Of a stretch of 24,059 nt of DNA, positions 16,245 to 23,663 are shown piece after piece. This DNA is from a virus, in IMG/VR virus record IMGVR_UViG_3300032011_000131, positions 1-24,059 of that record; one strand, 5' to 3'. The notes beneath the pieces are model-generated. The model made no database searches. It had not been told where the DNA came from and saw only the letters and a program-made list of their open reading frames with translations. A program made the position numbers and the translations under genes. The stretch's first letter is position 1, and every line of letters begins with the position of its first letter.

Positions 16245-16253
16245 ATGAGGTAT

Positions 16254-16261
16254 TATAAATA
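16254..16261 (+). promoter_or_regulatory. T4-type late promoter for the tail-fibre/structural module
   Basis: Exact TATAAATA in the 36-base gap before the ATG at 16281, followed by the SD TTAGGAGAAA. It marks the switch from the nucleotide-metabolism genes to late structural genes. Confidence 0.8.
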
Positions 16262-16280
16262 GTACATTAGGAGAAATTAT

Positions 16281-16664
16281 ATGGCATCTATTGTAAATTT
16301 ATTTGTTGATCAAGGCTCGGATTATACTTTAACATTAACAGTTAAAGATGATGATGGAGATGCAACAGATATAACTGGCTATACCGTTGAAGCTTATTTT
16401 CAAAAATGGACCGGTTCAAACAAAGTACACAAATTTACCCCAACCGTAACAGACGCGACCAACGGTAAATTACAAATAAAATTATTAGGGTCTGAATCAG
16501 ATGATATCGCATCAGGCCGTTATAATTATGATGTTGTTATAAACAATTCGGATAATGATATAACCCGCCGTGTTATCCAAGGTCAAGTAACGTTAAATCC
16601 CACAGCAAGCCCTAAAGGCGCAACATTATTGGAATCAGGTAATAAATTATTACTTGAAAGTTAG
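16281..16664 (+). CDS. Virion structural protein with Ig-like / BppU-type beta domain
   Basis: A 127-residue protein: MASIVNLFVDQGSDYTLTLT, then VKDDDGDATDITGYTVEAYF, followed by RYNYDVVINN and RVIQGQVTLNP. This pattern (input strand, D-x-T-G-Y-x-V, closing Y-x-Y-D-V-V) is that of a small immunoglobulin-like fold seen at the N-terminus of phage baseplate upper proteins and in short structural proteins of marine phages. It is controlled by the late promoter at 16254-16261. It probably forms part of the baseplate or a fibre attachment; exact location unknown. Confidence 0.6.
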   Translation: MASIVNLFVDQGSDYTLTLTVKDDDGDATDITGYTVEAYFQKWTGSNKVHKFTPTVTDATNGKLQIKLLGSESDDIASGRYNYDVVINNSDNDITRRVIQGQVTLNPTASPKGATLLESGNKLLLES

Positions 16665-16672
16665 GAGTGTGA

Positions 16673-17962
16673 GTGGCTGAGTCAACATTCTCAGGACAAT
16701 ATACAGGTTCTTATGAAGGTTCCTATGAAGGTTCGTATACGGGAGAGTATTCTACCAGTTACGAAGGTTCTTATGGAGGATATGAAGGAATTTACTCTGG
16801 TCAATATGAAGGCTCATATGAAGCAGCATATGCAGGACTATATTCCGGCACATATTCACAAGCATATTCATTAAGAATAGGTGATGTTCATGTAGTAACT
16901 TCAGGTGGCCATGCAACTCTATCATCTGGGGGCACATCATCTCCCTCAACAGTAACAACAAAATCTTCCGGGTCAGTAGAAGCCACAGTCACTTCTGGTG
17001 GAGGAGCATCTATTGTTGGCGGTTTTAATCAACCTGGAAAATCAGTAACAACTCGGATTGCTTCAGACGATACCGTAGTTCATTTAGGTATAGTTGATTT
17101 AGAAAATCTAACAGTCAACTTAAAACCTGCACCTACGGAACCTGGAGAAAGTCCTGTCGGCTTAGGTTCTAATACTCAACCTTTTGGTGATTTATATCTT
17201 CAAGGAAATACTTTAACATTATCTACACGATCACTTGGAATAACAGAAATTGATGGCCACGAATATTTTAATTTTGGTTCTAATACTATTATTGGTGCAA
17301 CACATATTACTGGTGATAAATTACTAGCCTTTGCAGATCAATTAAAAATATCTCAATTAACTGATGTTAATTTAACAGGTATATCAGATGGACAGATGTT
17401 AAAATGGGATGCCGCGGCAGCTAGATGGACACCCGGTTCATATATTGATTCTATAGATATTACCGGACTTTCTATAGAAGAACATGCCGATGTGGCGGCC
17501 TTTACTGCATCTGATAATGATGTATTTCAATTTGATTCAGGATTAGGCAAGTGGACAGCAGTATCTCCCACTGGTGTTCTTGATGGCGCGCTTTTAACAC
17601 CGAATGCAGTGACGGTCAATTCATATATGCAGATGGTCACAACACAAGTTACTGCATCAACAGCCGGCACACATGTGGTCGATCAGTTTTCAATAAATAC
17701 ATATAGATCTGCTAAATATCTAGTACAGGTTGAAGATAATACCTTTGGTGATAAGGGTTACTGGATAGCAGAAGTTTTAATGACTCACAATGATACGGAT
17801 TCCGCATTAACAGTATGGGGTGAAGTCGAGTTGGGGGCAGTTGATATGAGTCCCACAATTGCAACTGATATTACCAATAGTTTATGTAGATTGAAAGTAA
17901 CAACAGGGTCGGATGATCAAACAGTGACTGCATCGCGATTCGCTGTAACCAAAAGTTCATAG
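16673..17962 (+). CDS. Tail-fibre-like structural protein with N-terminal Tyr-x-Gly-x repeat
   Basis: GTG start with SD AGGAG at 16663-16667. The 429-residue product begins with about 57 residues in which Tyr recurs every fourth position (15 Tyr; local units such as YEGSYEGSY and YSGQYEGSY). A Gly/Ser/Thr-rich segment follows, then LGSNTQPFGDLYLQGNTLTL, a pattern I associate with phage fibres and structural proteins. The C-terminal quarter (from about residue 320) looks like a beta sandwich ending KVTTGSDDQTVTASRFAVTKSS. A virion fibre or adhesin role follows from composition and the neighbouring fibre genes. The Tyr array has no known function that I can cite. Confidence 0.7.
   Translation: MAESTFSGQYTGSYEGSYEGSYTGEYSTSYEGSYGGYEGIYSGQYEGSYEAAYAGLYSGTYSQAYSLRIGDVHVVTSGGHATLSSGGTSSPSTVTTKSSGSVEATVTSGGGASIVGGFNQPGKSVTTRIASDDTVVHLGIVDLENLTVNLKPAPTEPGESPVGLGSNTQPFGDLYLQGNTLTLSTRSLGITEIDGHEYFNFGSNTIIGATHITGDKLLAFADQLKISQLTDVNLTGISDGQMLKWDAAAARWTPGSYIDSIDITGLSIEEHADVAAFTASDNDVFQFDSGLGKWTAVSPTGVLDGALLTPNAVTVNSYMQMVTTQVTASTAGTHVVDQFSINTYRSAKYLVQVEDNTFGDKGYWIAEVLMTHNDTDSALTVWGEVELGAVDMSPTIATDITNSLCRLKVTTGSDDQTVTASRFAVTKSS
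16697..16867 (+). repeat. Tyr-x-Gly-x protein repeat array (coding)
   Basis: Encodes residues 9-65 of the protein starting at 16673: 15 tyrosines, at spacing 4 except once at 3 (around GGYEGIY). The consensus is Y-(E/S/T)-G-(S/Q/x). The DNA copies vary at third positions, so the conservation is at the protein level. Confidence 0.85.
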
Positions 17963-17972
17963 GATGTAATAA

Positions 17973-19316
17973 ATGTCAGCACAACAGTTTAGATTAAAAG
18001 CAGGTTTAAAAACCGATGCGAATGTAACACTTCTTAATACTCCTACAGGGACAACTGCAACCAGTGGAAAAATGCTGGTATTAGATAACGGCGGTAATGT
18101 CCATTTTCGAACACACGCAGAAGTACTTTCGGACATAGGCGCCTCAGCAGGCGGCGTGGACTCAGTCATAGGTGGCAGTGGTATTACTGTTACCGGTACA
18201 ACAGATTCAACTGTTACGTTAGGTACACCCAGTACTTTAACCACGTCAACAACAGATGGTGTTACCACAAGTTCTCATACTCACGCAGTAACAACTGTAA
18301 GTGATGCTAAAACCACTGTTAGCGCTATCCTGGCGGCTAACTCAACAGGTGGTTTAAAAGTTAATGCTTTTTCCACAACAACTGCAGATTTTACTGGCGA
18401 TGTAACATTTTCTCAAAATGTTGCAGTATCTGGAAGTTTACAAGTAGATGGAACATTAACATATGTTAATACAACGAATTTATCTGTTTCAGATCCATTA
18501 ATTACATTATCTGCTAATGGAGATGCCGCAACATCTACAAACGATCAAGGGTTATTAATCAATAGAGGAACTCTTGGTAATGTTGCAATTATATGGGATG
18601 AATCAGCAGATGAATTTGCTCTTATAGATACTGATGATGGCGGCGATACTGCAGGAAATATAACAATTGCAGATTATTTTAATCTCCGGATTGGTGCACT
18701 TAATGTTGAAGATACTGTTACCGTGACCGGAAGAACACTTGTAGATGATGCAACAGATGCAACAAGCGGGACTGATGGTTCTTTACAAACAGATGGTGGA
18801 TTGAGTGTTGTTAAAAATGCATACGTTGGTGCTGATCTAACAGTTGCTGGAGCCACTAATTCAACATCTAATACTACGGGATCTGTTATCTTTACTGGTG
18901 GAGCAGGTATTGCTAAATCTGTTACAGTTGGTGAAGACATTACTGTTTGGAATCAATGGCATTATAAAGATGTTGGAACTGATTTAGTGGCCAGTGCATC
19001 TATTTCTAATGCTGCTAATACATATATGTTACAGATACCTTTAGCTACATATACGGCATGTGAACTTATTTTAAAATTGAAAGCCGGCGCAAATGAGACA
19101 GCAGTAGAAAAAGTTATGATATGTGAAAGCGGCAGTGGTATAGTTGATCATACAATATATGCTTCTTTAGGACATGCTATTAGTCATACTTTAACTTGTG
19201 AAACTACGGATGGTTCAGGTGATAATACCGGCACATCTCATATGGCTTTAAAAATAGATAACTCTGACGGCGTAACAGTAACCGTTAAAATGATTGCAAA
19301 ATTAATAAAAGTATAA
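17973..19316 (+). CDS. Tail-fibre-like protein, MSAQ-type N-terminus
   Basis: 447 residues, Thr/Ser/Gly/Ala-rich with many short beta-forming segments. The N-terminus MSAQQFRLKAGLKTDANVTL closely resembles that of the next gene. Repeated modules are visible: DATDATSGTDGSLQTDGG near residue 258 is echoed by NSTSNTTGSVIFTGGAG near 296, each followed by a VG-x-D-(L/I)-TV strand. Around residues 155-215 there is a block (SVSDPLITLSANGD and IIWDESADEFALIDTDD) that I recall from fibres of marine phages. The C-terminal 100 residues are a likely beta-sandwich tip or trimer domain. Probably a fibre subunit; the receptor is unknown. Confidence 0.7.
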   Translation: MSAQQFRLKAGLKTDANVTLLNTPTGTTATSGKMLVLDNGGNVHFRTHAEVLSDIGASAGGVDSVIGGSGITVTGTTDSTVTLGTPSTLTTSTTDGVTTSSHTHAVTTVSDAKTTVSAILAANSTGGLKVNAFSTTTADFTGDVTFSQNVAVSGSLQVDGTLTYVNTTNLSVSDPLITLSANGDAATSTNDQGLLINRGTLGNVAIIWDESADEFALIDTDDGGDTAGNITIADYFNLRIGALNVEDTVTVTGRTLVDDATDATSGTDGSLQTDGGLSVVKNAYVGADLTVAGATNSTSNTTGSVIFTGGAGIAKSVTVGEDITVWNQWHYKDVGTDLVASASISNAANTYMLQIPLATYTACELILKLKAGANETAVEKVMICESGSGIVDHTIYASLGHAISHTLTCETTDGSGDNTGTSHMALKIDNSDGVTVTVKMIAKLIKV

Positions 19317-19320
19317 AATT

Positions 19321-19863
19321 ATGTCAGCGCAGAAGTTTAAAACTAAAGCAGGGCTACAGGTGGCTACCTCAGCATTATTGGAATGCACCACAACAGCCCA
19401 AACCGTTCTCCCTCAAGCAAATACTACGTATAATATTGGCTCTACTGCTATGACGTATAGTAATATGTACGCCACTACTTTTAATGGTAGAGCAACAGCA
19501 GCAAATTGGTCGGATTTAGCTGAAAAATATCAAGCTGATAAAAAATATGAACAAGGGACTGTGTTAGCAATAGGTGGCACAAAAGAAGTAACTTTGTTTA
19601 AAAAAGATATGCCCCTAGCAGGAATAGTATCAACTAAACCAGGTCTCCAATTAAATTCATCTGATAAAACAAAATCATGGCCTTTTATATGTTTAAAAGG
19701 ACGTGTTCCTTGTAAAATTACAGGTCCCTGCAAAAAAGGAAATTATATTGTGGCTCATGATAATGGTACAGGGAAAGCCCGTGCAACTGTAACTGATGCA
19801 CATCAATTAATAGGCATAGCCCTAGCAGATAGCGATGGAGAAACTGTTGAAGTGAAAGTATAA
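19321..19863 (+). CDS. Fibre-associated protein with C-terminal adhesin-type beta domain
   Basis: 180 residues. It begins MSAQKFKTKAGLQVATSALL, matching the preceding gene's start, which suggests a shared attachment segment. From about residue 62, WSDLAEKYQADKKYEQGTVL, then VSTKPGLQLN and LIGIALADSDGETVEVKV, resembles a C-terminal domain of phage fibres and appendages (peptidase G2 or chaperone-like 'DLAE-Y' domain), with a Gly/Lys core (GRVPCKITGPCKKGNYIVAH). The ATG lies 4 bases after the previous stop, so translation is probably coupled. I regard it as a fibre tip or appendage protein. Confidence 0.65.
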   Translation: MSAQKFKTKAGLQVATSALLECTTTAQTVLPQANTTYNIGSTAMTYSNMYATTFNGRATAANWSDLAEKYQADKKYEQGTVLAIGGTKEVTLFKKDMPLAGIVSTKPGLQLNSSDKTKSWPFICLKGRVPCKITGPCKKGNYIVAHDNGTGKARATVTDAHQLIGIALADSDGETVEVKV

Positions 19864-19864
19864 C

Positions 19865-20392
19865 ATGGCGCAAGTGAATGATATACCTACCATTTTTAAT
19901 GAAAATAGAGGATCATGTTATAGAAAAATTTCTGATGCTCCATGGTGGTCACATTTAGATTTTGATAGCGAAGAAGATGAAGACTTAATGTTTATTGAAA
20001 TCTGGTCTTCTGTGGTTTCCAATGAGCATTTTAAAGTATATAGAATAATAGATGCATCTGCTATAGATGATACCGATCCAGATAAAGAACGTATTCAAAA
20101 AGAATTTAAAGAGCCGGGTCCAGATTTTGTTCATCCAAGTGTTTACTGCAGAGGAAGAATATTAAATGATTTTGAGGATTTGGCCGCAAAATATGGCATC
20201 GATACATTTGAAACTTATATTAAAGATTTATATAATAATTATCCTACCATTGAAAATGAATCAACCATAGAATATATTACAAGAAATAATCAAAATACTC
20301 AGGTTTTCTTTCTTAGTCATAAATGGAAACTTATAGCGGAATTGTTTAGTTCAATTCATAATTATTTTGAAGATCGAGGTGTAATATTATGA
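19865..20392 (+). CDS. Hypothetical protein, 175 aa, acidic
   Basis: Begins one base after the previous stop and overlaps the next gene by ATGA. The product is acidic, with Trp/Phe-rich helices (MFIEIWSSVVSNEHFKVYRI, WKLIAELFSSIHNYFEDRG) and no motif I can name. No signal peptide or membrane segment. It is the first of three unknown genes between the fibre genes and the cysteine-repeat/radical SAM genes. The overlaps place it in the same transcription unit, so it may be a chaperone, assembly factor or virion component. Confidence 0.75.
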   Translation: MAQVNDIPTIFNENRGSCYRKISDAPWWSHLDFDSEEDEDLMFIEIWSSVVSNEHFKVYRIIDASAIDDTDPDKERIQKEFKEPGPDFVHPSVYCRGRILNDFEDLAAKYGIDTFETYIKDLYNNYPTIENESTIEYITRNNQNTQVFFLSHKWKLIAELFSSIHNYFEDRGVIL

Positions 20393-20976
20393 CTCAAGTT
20401 GAGAGAATGAAAATATTTAAAAAAGCCTGGAAAGAATCAATTGTAACTTCAGTTTATCCTGAACATCCAGAAGGGGCTGCAATAGGTAATGCGGCATTTT
20501 TATTTTCTATTTCTAAGCAATTATTCCCTGATAATAATTTAGCCCATCAAATTAATCTTGCAAATTTAGAAAGACACCTTGGTGATATAAGATCAATTAG
20601 ACATGATATGATACATTTAATAGGTCAACAAATATATTATTTCACAGAGGCAAACGATATTAAAGAATGTGAAGCTGGTTCAACTTTTTTCTATATGCAG
20701 GGTGAGAATTCAAGATTACTTAAAAAAACTGGTTTGAGACTTAATACTGGTATACATTTAGGAGATGGTTATTGGCTTGAAAATTCAATGGGCAGCTCAT
20801 TTACTTGGGATAAATATAAATATGATAATGAATTTGAGCCAAGATTAATTTTCGGTGGAAGATTCAACTATAATCCTACGGTACATGTTGATAATGTTTA
20901 TTCTAGGCCAAATAATTTAGGAGATAATAATGATGAAGTTGTGTGGCGAGATTTTTGGGATGGCATATGTCCGTAG
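20389..20976 (+). CDS. Hypothetical protein, 195 aa
   Basis: Coupled to the preceding gene by ATGA. The first half is helical (MTQVERMKIFKKAWKESIVT, then ANLERHLGDIRSIRHDMIH). The second half is richer in Gly/Asn/Trp and aromatic residues (LRLNTGIHLGDGYWLENSMG), with an Asp/Asn-rich end. Two His occur in HDMIH. No family is recognised. Its end overlaps the following gene by 10 bases. Location in the late structural operon favours a virion-related or assembly role. Confidence 0.75.
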   Translation: MTQVERMKIFKKAWKESIVTSVYPEHPEGAAIGNAAFLFSISKQLFPDNNLAHQINLANLERHLGDIRSIRHDMIHLIGQQIYYFTEANDIKECEAGSTFFYMQGENSRLLKKTGLRLNTGIHLGDGYWLENSMGSSFTWDKYKYDNEFEPRLIFGGRFNYNPTVHVDNVYSRPNNLGDNNDEVVWRDFWDGICP

Positions 20977-21350
20977 ATCCTAATAATCCTCTAGAAATAA
21001 TAGTAGATTTAAGTATATCGGATAATGATTTTGTCATTGTAAGTGATGTTGAACCTGTTCCTGATTTGTCGTTTTTTGATCAAATTAGAGTCTTTACTGA
21101 TCACTTGACTGGTTGGGTAGAACCTAAATCGGATAATTCACATAAATTAGATTTAAAATATACGGCGAATAATGATTCAATTCCAAAATATGTATCTTGC
21201 GGTGGACAATGGGCTGAAACACAATGTTGGCATTTTGATTTTGATCCTTTAATATATAATGAAGTACTAAATATATTAAGTGATAAAAGTTTGACTTACC
21301 TAGAAATAGGTAATAATCCCGCACATGCAATTGTAATATCTGAGGAGTGA
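20967..21350 (+). CDS. Hypothetical protein, 127 aa
   Basis: I chose the ATG at 20967 because GGGA at 20957-20960 is a correctly spaced SD. The GTG at 20943 in the same frame has no SD and would deepen the overlap with the previous gene. The product starts MSVDPNNPLEIIVDLSISDN and has a central Trp/Cys/His segment (SCGGQWAETQCWHFDFDP) with two cysteines. No family is recognised. It ends one base before the ATG of the cysteine-repeat protein, so it is likely co-translated with it. Confidence 0.7.
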   Translation: MSVDPNNPLEIIVDLSISDNDFVIVSDVEPVPDLSFFDQIRVFTDHLTGWVEPKSDNSHKLDLKYTANNDSIPKYVSCGGQWAETQCWHFDFDPLIYNEVLNILSDKSLTYLEIGNNPAHAIVISEE

Positions 21351-21351
21351 T

Positions 21352-21987
21352 ATGAGTGGACCTTTAGCATGTCCTACAAATTTGACAAATCTACCTGCTC
21401 AAGCCGGCTCGCTGGTTGAGGAGACAGATTTTACTACAATGAGAGATTCTATCAATGCTGAATTGACAAGAAGATCTATAAGTAATTCCTCATGGACTGG
21501 CTATTCTGATCCTGTTCTTGCTGCATTATTTAATGAAATGAGAACATCCATTGCTAATAATTTGGGTGGTACAACTCCTACTACTAGTGTCGCAATTCAA
21601 GCAGCCGTTTCTGCCACTGATCAGATTTTGGCATCACAGATAGAAACACTTGAATCCAATCTTGATGAATGGAAAGTTTTATGTATTTGTAACTGTAATT
21701 TTTGTCCCTGTAATTGTGATTTTTGTCCGTGCAATTGTGACTTCTGTCCTTGTAACTGCGACTTCTGTCCTTGCAACTGCGACTTCTGTCCTTGTAACTG
21801 TAATTTTTGTCCCTGTAACTGTAACTTCTGCCCGTGCAATTGTAATTTTTGTCCCTGTAACTGTAACTTCTGTCCGTGTAATTGTAATTTCTGTCCATGT
21901 AATTGTAATTTCTGTCCGTGCAACTGTAACTTCTGTCCATGTAACTGTAACTTCTGTCCGTGTAATTGTAACTTCGGGCCCAAATAG
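21352..21987 (+). CDS. Cysteine heptad-repeat protein, candidate radical SAM substrate
   Basis: 211 residues in two parts. Residues 1-112 form an ordinary, probably helical domain (DFTTMRDSINAELTRRSISN; ATDQILASQIETLESNLDEW), reminiscent of N-terminal parts of phage structural proteins. Residues 113-210 are exactly 14 tandem heptads: CNCNFCP once, CNCDFCP four times, CNCNFCP eight times, and a last CNCNFGP followed by K. That gives 41 Cys in 98 residues. It is followed 9 bases later by a SPASM radical SAM gene. The layout (N-terminal domain as possible recognition or leader part, repetitive Cys core, adjacent maturase) matches a RiPP-type precursor. Alternatively it is a virion protein with a metal-binding or disulfide-rich stalk. 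I recall CxCxx-type repeats in marine phage structural proteins but cannot verify this. The modification is inference. Confidence 0.9.
   Translation: MSGPLACPTNLTNLPAQAGSLVEETDFTTMRDSINAELTRRSISNSSWTGYSDPVLAALFNEMRTSIANNLGGTTPTTSVAIQAAVSATDQILASQIETLESNLDEWKVLCICNCNFCPCNCDFCPCNCDFCPCNCDFCPCNCDFCPCNCNFCPCNCNFCPCNCNFCPCNCNFCPCNCNFCPCNCNFCPCNCNFCPCNCNFCPCNCNFGPK
21688..21981 (+). repeat. Tandem 21-base repeat encoding CNC(N/D)FCP, 14 units
   Basis: Fourteen in-frame 21-base units with no interruption. Units vary mainly at synonymous third positions (TGT/TGC, AAC/AAT, TTT/TTC, all four CCN), apart from the Asp block in units 2-5 and Gly for Cys in unit 14. From unit 6 to 13 the Pro codon alternates (CCC, CCG, CCC, CCG, CCA, CCG, CCA, CCG), a higher-order 42-base pattern. 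Confidence 0.95.
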
Positions 21988-21996
21988 AGAAATAAT

Positions 21997-23292
21997 ATGA
22001 CTCAATCACATAATTTAGAAACTGTAGCTCCGAATCAGATGTATACTCCACCACCTGGTGGATGGACTCCCCCATCACAGCAACCTGGAGCAAAACGAAA
22101 TAACGGGCAGATGCCCGGATTTAATCCAATGCAGAGTTTTAATTTCGATGTAAACGTAACGAGTGAATGTAATCTTGCTTGTACTTACTGTTCGGAAGGA
22201 GAATCTTGTGGTCTTTCTTCTGCTTTTCAAGAACCAACCGAAATGACCCCCAAGCAAGTGGTCGAGGCAGTAAGAACTTTAGACTATAACAAATACAAAG
22301 ATGTGAATGTTTATTGGTGGGGAGGTGAACCATTTGCCAATTTCCATTTTACAAGCACAGCCATGAAGTTATTGAAAGATGACAAAAAAGTTAATTTCAT
22401 GTATTATACAAATGGGACTTATCTGAAAAAATATAAAAAACAACTTAGAGATATTAGAGATATGCTCGGTAAAAGACACGATTACCCTCATCAAGATAGG
22501 TTACATATACAAATTTCTTTTGATGGGGAACCTATCAATACAAAAGAAAGAAGAACAAAAAAGGGCGAAAGCAAAAAATTATCGGCATCTGTTCTTAAAA
22601 TATATGATGAACTAAAACAAGATGGATTTTCTGTGGGAATGAAACCTACTATTTCATCCAGGAATTTTAAATATCTCTTTGAAGTTTGGAAATGGCATTA
22701 TGACCGTGGAGAACATTATGGACCCACTCCTGATACTCATAGTGTGAATCCAGATAGACCAGAAGGGGCAGTTGAATCAGAAGAATTTGCTCAACATATG
22801 AAAGACTTGAGAGTTAACTTAATGAAGATTGTTAAATATTGTATAGATAACAATATAGAATTAGCACAATCTTTCAGATGGTTTAAGAGAGAAAAACAAA
22901 ATTGTTCAGCAGGAATAAATTATCTATCATTGGATCTTGATGGTAAAACTTACCCATGTCATGGTTGCATGTATCGACAAAGGGAAGATCATCATAGAGG
23001 GGATATTAAATCTAATACTTTACAAAAACTTGTTGATGAAACAACTGCAACATATCAATCATATTTAAATGATTTTAGAACAGATGGCACCTTAGCATGT
23101 AATAGTTGTACTGCAGATTTTTGTTTGAAATGCCCAGCAGGTTCTTTCGATGCATCAGATACAAAATATCCTGATAAAACATTAGGGCAAAAATGGCAAG
23201 ATCATACAGCAAATCATCAATTGTGCACTGTATGGAAAACTTTAGAACCAGTATCTAAAGCATATCGACAATTAACAGGTCATAGATTATGA
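21997..23292 (+). CDS. Radical SAM/SPASM peptide-modifying enzyme
   Basis: A 431-residue enzyme. Residues 1-45 are Pro/Gln/Gly-rich (YTPPPGGWTPPSQQPG), an unusual extension before the radical SAM barrel. The SAM cluster motif is C58, C62, C65 (ECNLACTYC); WWGGEP is the SAM-binding motif near residue 109, and HIQISFDGEP a later barrel strand. The C-terminal SPASM region has C303, then G316-x4-C321, C324, then C368-x2-C371-x4-C376-x2-C379, and C410: ligands for two auxiliary Fe-S clusters, with slightly shorter spacing than the usual CX2CX5CX3C. This family makes thioethers, C-C bonds, epimers or formylglycine in peptides and proteins. The cysteine-repeat protein just upstream is the obvious candidate substrate. 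It overlaps the next gene by ATGA. Confidence 0.93.
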   Translation: MTQSHNLETVAPNQMYTPPPGGWTPPSQQPGAKRNNGQMPGFNPMQSFNFDVNVTSECNLACTYCSEGESCGLSSAFQEPTEMTPKQVVEAVRTLDYNKYKDVNVYWWGGEPFANFHFTSTAMKLLKDDKKVNFMYYTNGTYLKKYKKQLRDIRDMLGKRHDYPHQDRLHIQISFDGEPINTKERRTKKGESKKLSASVLKIYDELKQDGFSVGMKPTISSRNFKYLFEVWKWHYDRGEHYGPTPDTHSVNPDRPEGAVESEEFAQHMKDLRVNLMKIVKYCIDNNIELAQSFRWFKREKQNCSAGINYLSLDLDGKTYPCHGCMYRQREDHHRGDIKSNTLQKLVDETTATYQSYLNDFRTDGTLACNSCTADFCLKCPAGSFDASDTKYPDKTLGQKWQDHTANHQLCTVWKTLEPVSKAYRQLTGHRL

Positions 23293-23663
23293 TCATAGGA
23301 GATGCGACGAATTGTAAAATAGCATCAGAAAAGGGATGTCAAGGATGTATTCATAGTGATGAAGATAAAATAGAATATGGAAATTGTCGTGAAGATGATT
23401 TATCATTTGATGAAATTTTTATAAACTTTAATTTCAAAGATCAATTATCATCACATCATAAAAAAATATCTTCTTCAGAAGTACAACACCAAATATATGA
23501 AGCATATGAAGAAAAAAATATGTATAAATTGAGAGTCGCACTTAAACATTATTTAAAAAATAAAGAAAAATATATTGAAGAAAGATCAATGTCGGAAAAA
23601 GAATTTTACGAAAAATATAATTACCATGTTAGGAATAATAACTTATGCCTGAATACCATTTAG
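23289..23663 (+). CDS. Small four-cysteine protein between the two radical SAM genes, 124 aa
   Basis: Translationally coupled to the SPASM enzyme (ATGA). The N-terminal 33 residues hold C9, C17, C20 and C33 (pattern CX7CX2CX12C, in the segment NCKIASEKGCQGCIHSDEDK), a plausible Zn or Fe-S site. The remainder is charged and helical (YEAYEEKNMYKLRVALKHYL, KNKEKYIEER), with a fifth Cys near the end. No homology to known RiPP recognition elements is evident by eye. Context suggests an accessory or partner of the radical enzymes, such as a chaperone, electron carrier or second substrate. Function is unknown. Confidence 0.75.
   Translation: MIIGDATNCKIASEKGCQGCIHSDEDKIEYGNCREDDLSFDEIFINFNFKDQLSSHHKKISSSEVQHQIYEAYEEKNMYKLRVALKHYLKNKEKYIEERSMSEKEFYEKYNYHVRNNNLCLNTI

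Noticed and set aside
20815-20822. TATAAATA inside the 195-aa gene
   Set aside because: An exact late box, but it falls in codons for KYKYD in the middle of a gene with no gene start near by; a chance match in AT-rich coding DNA is likelier.
21688-21981. CRISPR-like short tandem repeat
   Set aside because: Units are directly adjacent 21-mers with no spacers and keep reading frame; this is a coding tandem repeat.
21688-21981. Repeat protein as a substrate for formylglycine formation (anSME type)
   Set aside because: The anSME target is CxPxR or CxAxR; here Cys is followed by Pro-Cys-Asn, with no Arg in the heptads.
21352-21987. Simple metallothionein
   Set aside because: Cys density fits, but the strict Phe/Pro/Asn heptads, the 112-residue N-terminal domain and the radical SAM neighbours are not metallothionein features; metal binding itself is not excluded.
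21584-22093. Open frames on the minus strand and in other frames across the Cys repeat
   Set aside because: A 21-base periodic repeat without stops keeps all its reading frames open; the + frame with start, fitted neighbours and synonymous variation is the real one.
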